From assembly GCF_001437155.1 (NCBI RefSeq), contig NZ_JQAR01000021.1:1-40875 (forward strand): a stretch of DNA of 40,875 bases. The letters are read 5' to 3'. Within the stretch, counting starts at the first letter, position 1. The number at the start of each line of letters is the position of its first letter. Below, one piece after another: positions 39,772 to 40,875 of this stretch. Both the position numbers and the translations under genes were made by a program. This DNA is from Liquorilactobacillus mali. GTDB lineage: Bacteria > Bacillota > Bacilli > Lactobacillales > Lactobacillaceae. The notes under the pieces were generated by a model, which was not told the origin of the DNA, made no database searches, and worked only from the letters and a program-made list of their open reading frames with translations.

Positions 39772-40875
39772 TTGAAAAAACGTAAGGAACGAATTGCCCA
39801 TCAAAAATATTTGCGGCAAGTCAAGCACATTAAGGGTATAAGTCGAACTGCTTCATACGTTGGAACAGGTTTTTTACTTGGCTCAGCCTCCCTTCCAATC
39901 CTTAAAGTAAAGGCTGATACTACAACTTCTCAAAATGCCGTCACTTCTACCACTGGATCTGTCGGATCTACAAGTGTTAGCGAATCCAGCAGCACTTCGG
40001 TTCCTAGCACGAGCTCTGCCAATTCAACTAGCTCAACTGCTTCAACTGCTTCAACTGCGGCTAGTTCTACAACAGCAAGTACAGTTGCTACAAGTAGTAG
40101 CGTCCAAAAGGCTCCCGTTTCATCTTCAAGCAGCTCGAGTTCGCAAAGTTCTGCAGTCTCATCTTCCAGTAGTTCAGCTAGTGCCGCAGTTTCGTCATAT
40201 AGCGCTGTCACATTAGATACGTCATCATTGACCTCTGCTCCTGTAAAAGTGGCAACTTTTATCAATAGTATTGCTAGTTCGGCACAACAAATTGCACAAC
40301 AATACAATCTTTATGCGTCTCTAATGATTGCACAAGCTGCAACCGAAAGTGGCTGGGGTACTAGTACCTTGTCTACAAAGGCTCACAATCTCTTTGGTAT
40401 TAAGTATTCTGGATCTGGTAGTTACATTACTATGAATACTCAAGAGTATTACAATGGCGCTTATCATACTGTTTCTGCCAAATTTCAGTCATATAGTAGT
40501 TACAGCGACTCGTTAGTTGCTTATGCAAAATTGATCTCTAACAATTTTGGTAATTCGACCAAAGCTAATGCATCTACGGTTTCTATTGCCGCAGCTAACC
40601 TTTCCAAAGGAAAGTATGGCACATATGCAACTGATCCCAGCTATGCTACAAAGCTTTTGTCCATCATTAATCTGTACAGTCTAACAAAATATGATACTGG
40701 TAGTTCGAGCAGTTCAAGCACTAATTCTGCTACTTCTACTTCAAGTTCTAACTCTAGCAGTTCTTCTAATAACGGTTCCTCTGCTTCAAGTAGTTCTACT
40801 ACTTCATATATCGTTAAATCGGGGGATTCACTCTGGGCTATCGCTAATAAGTATGGGATTTCTGTTGCTAATTTG
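39772..40875 (+). CDS. Secreted N-acetylglucosaminidase/muramidase with LysM (3' end cut by window)
   Basis: A cell-wall hydrolase of the GH73 (glucosaminidase) type; 368 codons are in view and the frame runs off the window. A basic N-terminus (MKKRKERIAHQKYLRQVKH) leads to a hydrophobic signal segment (about 28-50), cut near VKA-D. A serine/threonine-rich linker (about 51-150) follows, then the catalytic domain (about 160-305) with the acidic residue in AQAATESGWGTS and HNLFGIKYSG, YNGAYHTVSAKFQSY. After a second Ser-rich linker a LysM repeat begins near residue 345 (YIVKSGDSLWAIANKYGIS). The start is TTG 39772 behind AAGGAAGTGA. It should act outside the cell in wall turnover or separation of daughter cells. 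More LysM repeats probably follow beyond the edge. Confidence 0.92.
   Translation, partial: MKKRKERIAHQKYLRQVKHIKGISRTASYVGTGFLLGSASLPILKVKADTTTSQNAVTSTTGSVGSTSVSESSSTSVPSTSSANSTSSTASTASTAASSTTASTVATSSSVQKAPVSSSSSSSSQSSAVSSSSSSASAAVSSYSAVTLDTSSLTSAPVKVATFINSIASSAQQIAQQYNLYASLMIAQAATESGWGTSTLSTKAHNLFGIKYSGSGSYITMNTQEYYNGAYHTVSAKFQSYSSYSDSLVAYAKLISNNFGNSTKANASTVSIAAANLSKGKYGTYATDPSYATKLLSIINLYSLTKYDTGSSSSSSTNSATSTSSSNSSSSSNNGSSASSSSTTSYIVKSGDSLWAIANKYGISVANL

Noticed and set aside
39930-40307. Long minus-strand and second plus-frame ORFs over the wall hydrolase gene
   Set aside because: They are low-complexity shadows of the serine/threonine-rich linker; the frame from TTG 39772 has signal, catalytic and LysM domains.

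Overview
The window looks like a chromosomal stretch of a low-GC Gram-positive bacterium, most probably a member of the Lactobacillaceae. The evidence is the AT-rich sequence, strong purine-rich ribosome sites with frequent TTG and GTG starts, T-box leaders, CcpA-type cre sites, a Lactobacillus-length PepN (843 aa), several PTS components, and a serine-rich LysM/glucosaminidase wall hydrolase. I cannot name the genus from sequence alone. No rRNA, tRNA, CRISPR array, prophage or intact insertion sequence is visible.

Layout. 1-3330 is a gene graveyard: a truncated HigA-like antitoxin, a DapA-family pseudogene, an Xre fragment, a small membrane gene with an early stop, two short ORFs that may be intact and one intact GNAT acetyltransferase. 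3331-5002 holds divergent bioB and bioY with two BirA-type operators. 5450-8915 holds a GlsB/CsbD stress pair and a large P-type cation ATPase. 9123-13900 holds two DHA2-type efflux pumps, a glycerophosphodiesterase and a Cof-type phosphatase that seems to start at ATT. 14098-17672 holds an Rrf2 regulator and a three-gene ABC transporter of the TrpX/COG2984 type, preceded by a long structured leader ending in a terminator that is not a T-box. 17686-18904 has a MenC-like gene remnant, a DJ-1/PfpI protein and a small membrane protein. 19011-21674 holds two paralogous ketopantoate-reductase-family genes, divergently transcribed, each behind its own promoter and T-box. Then come pepN, a cre-controlled GH1/PTS-IIB pair, a fumarase/fumarate reductase pair, an aldo/keto reductase and a CzcD-like zinc exporter with an ArsR-type operator. 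31873-37639 is a six-gene operon: PRD regulator with EIIA domain, ascorbate-type IIB and IIC, TPR protein, class II aldolase and P-loop kinase-like protein. The window ends with tpx, a YitT-family protein and a 3'-truncated peptidoglycan hydrolase gene.

How it works together. The picture is of a fermentative, auxotrophic organism that scavenges: biotin or dethiobiotin (BioY plus orphan BioB), probably tryptophan or another small ligand (ABC transporter), peptides (PepN) and PTS sugars under CcpA control. It appears to balance redox by reducing 2-keto acids from amino acids (T-box-controlled reductases) and by malate to fumarate to succinate reduction. The strongest candidates for new biology are the structured leader of the ABC transporter (14643-14877), the divergent T-box reductase pair (19998-21674) and the PTS operon, whose EIIA is present only inside its regulator and which carries an unexplained kinase and TPR protein.
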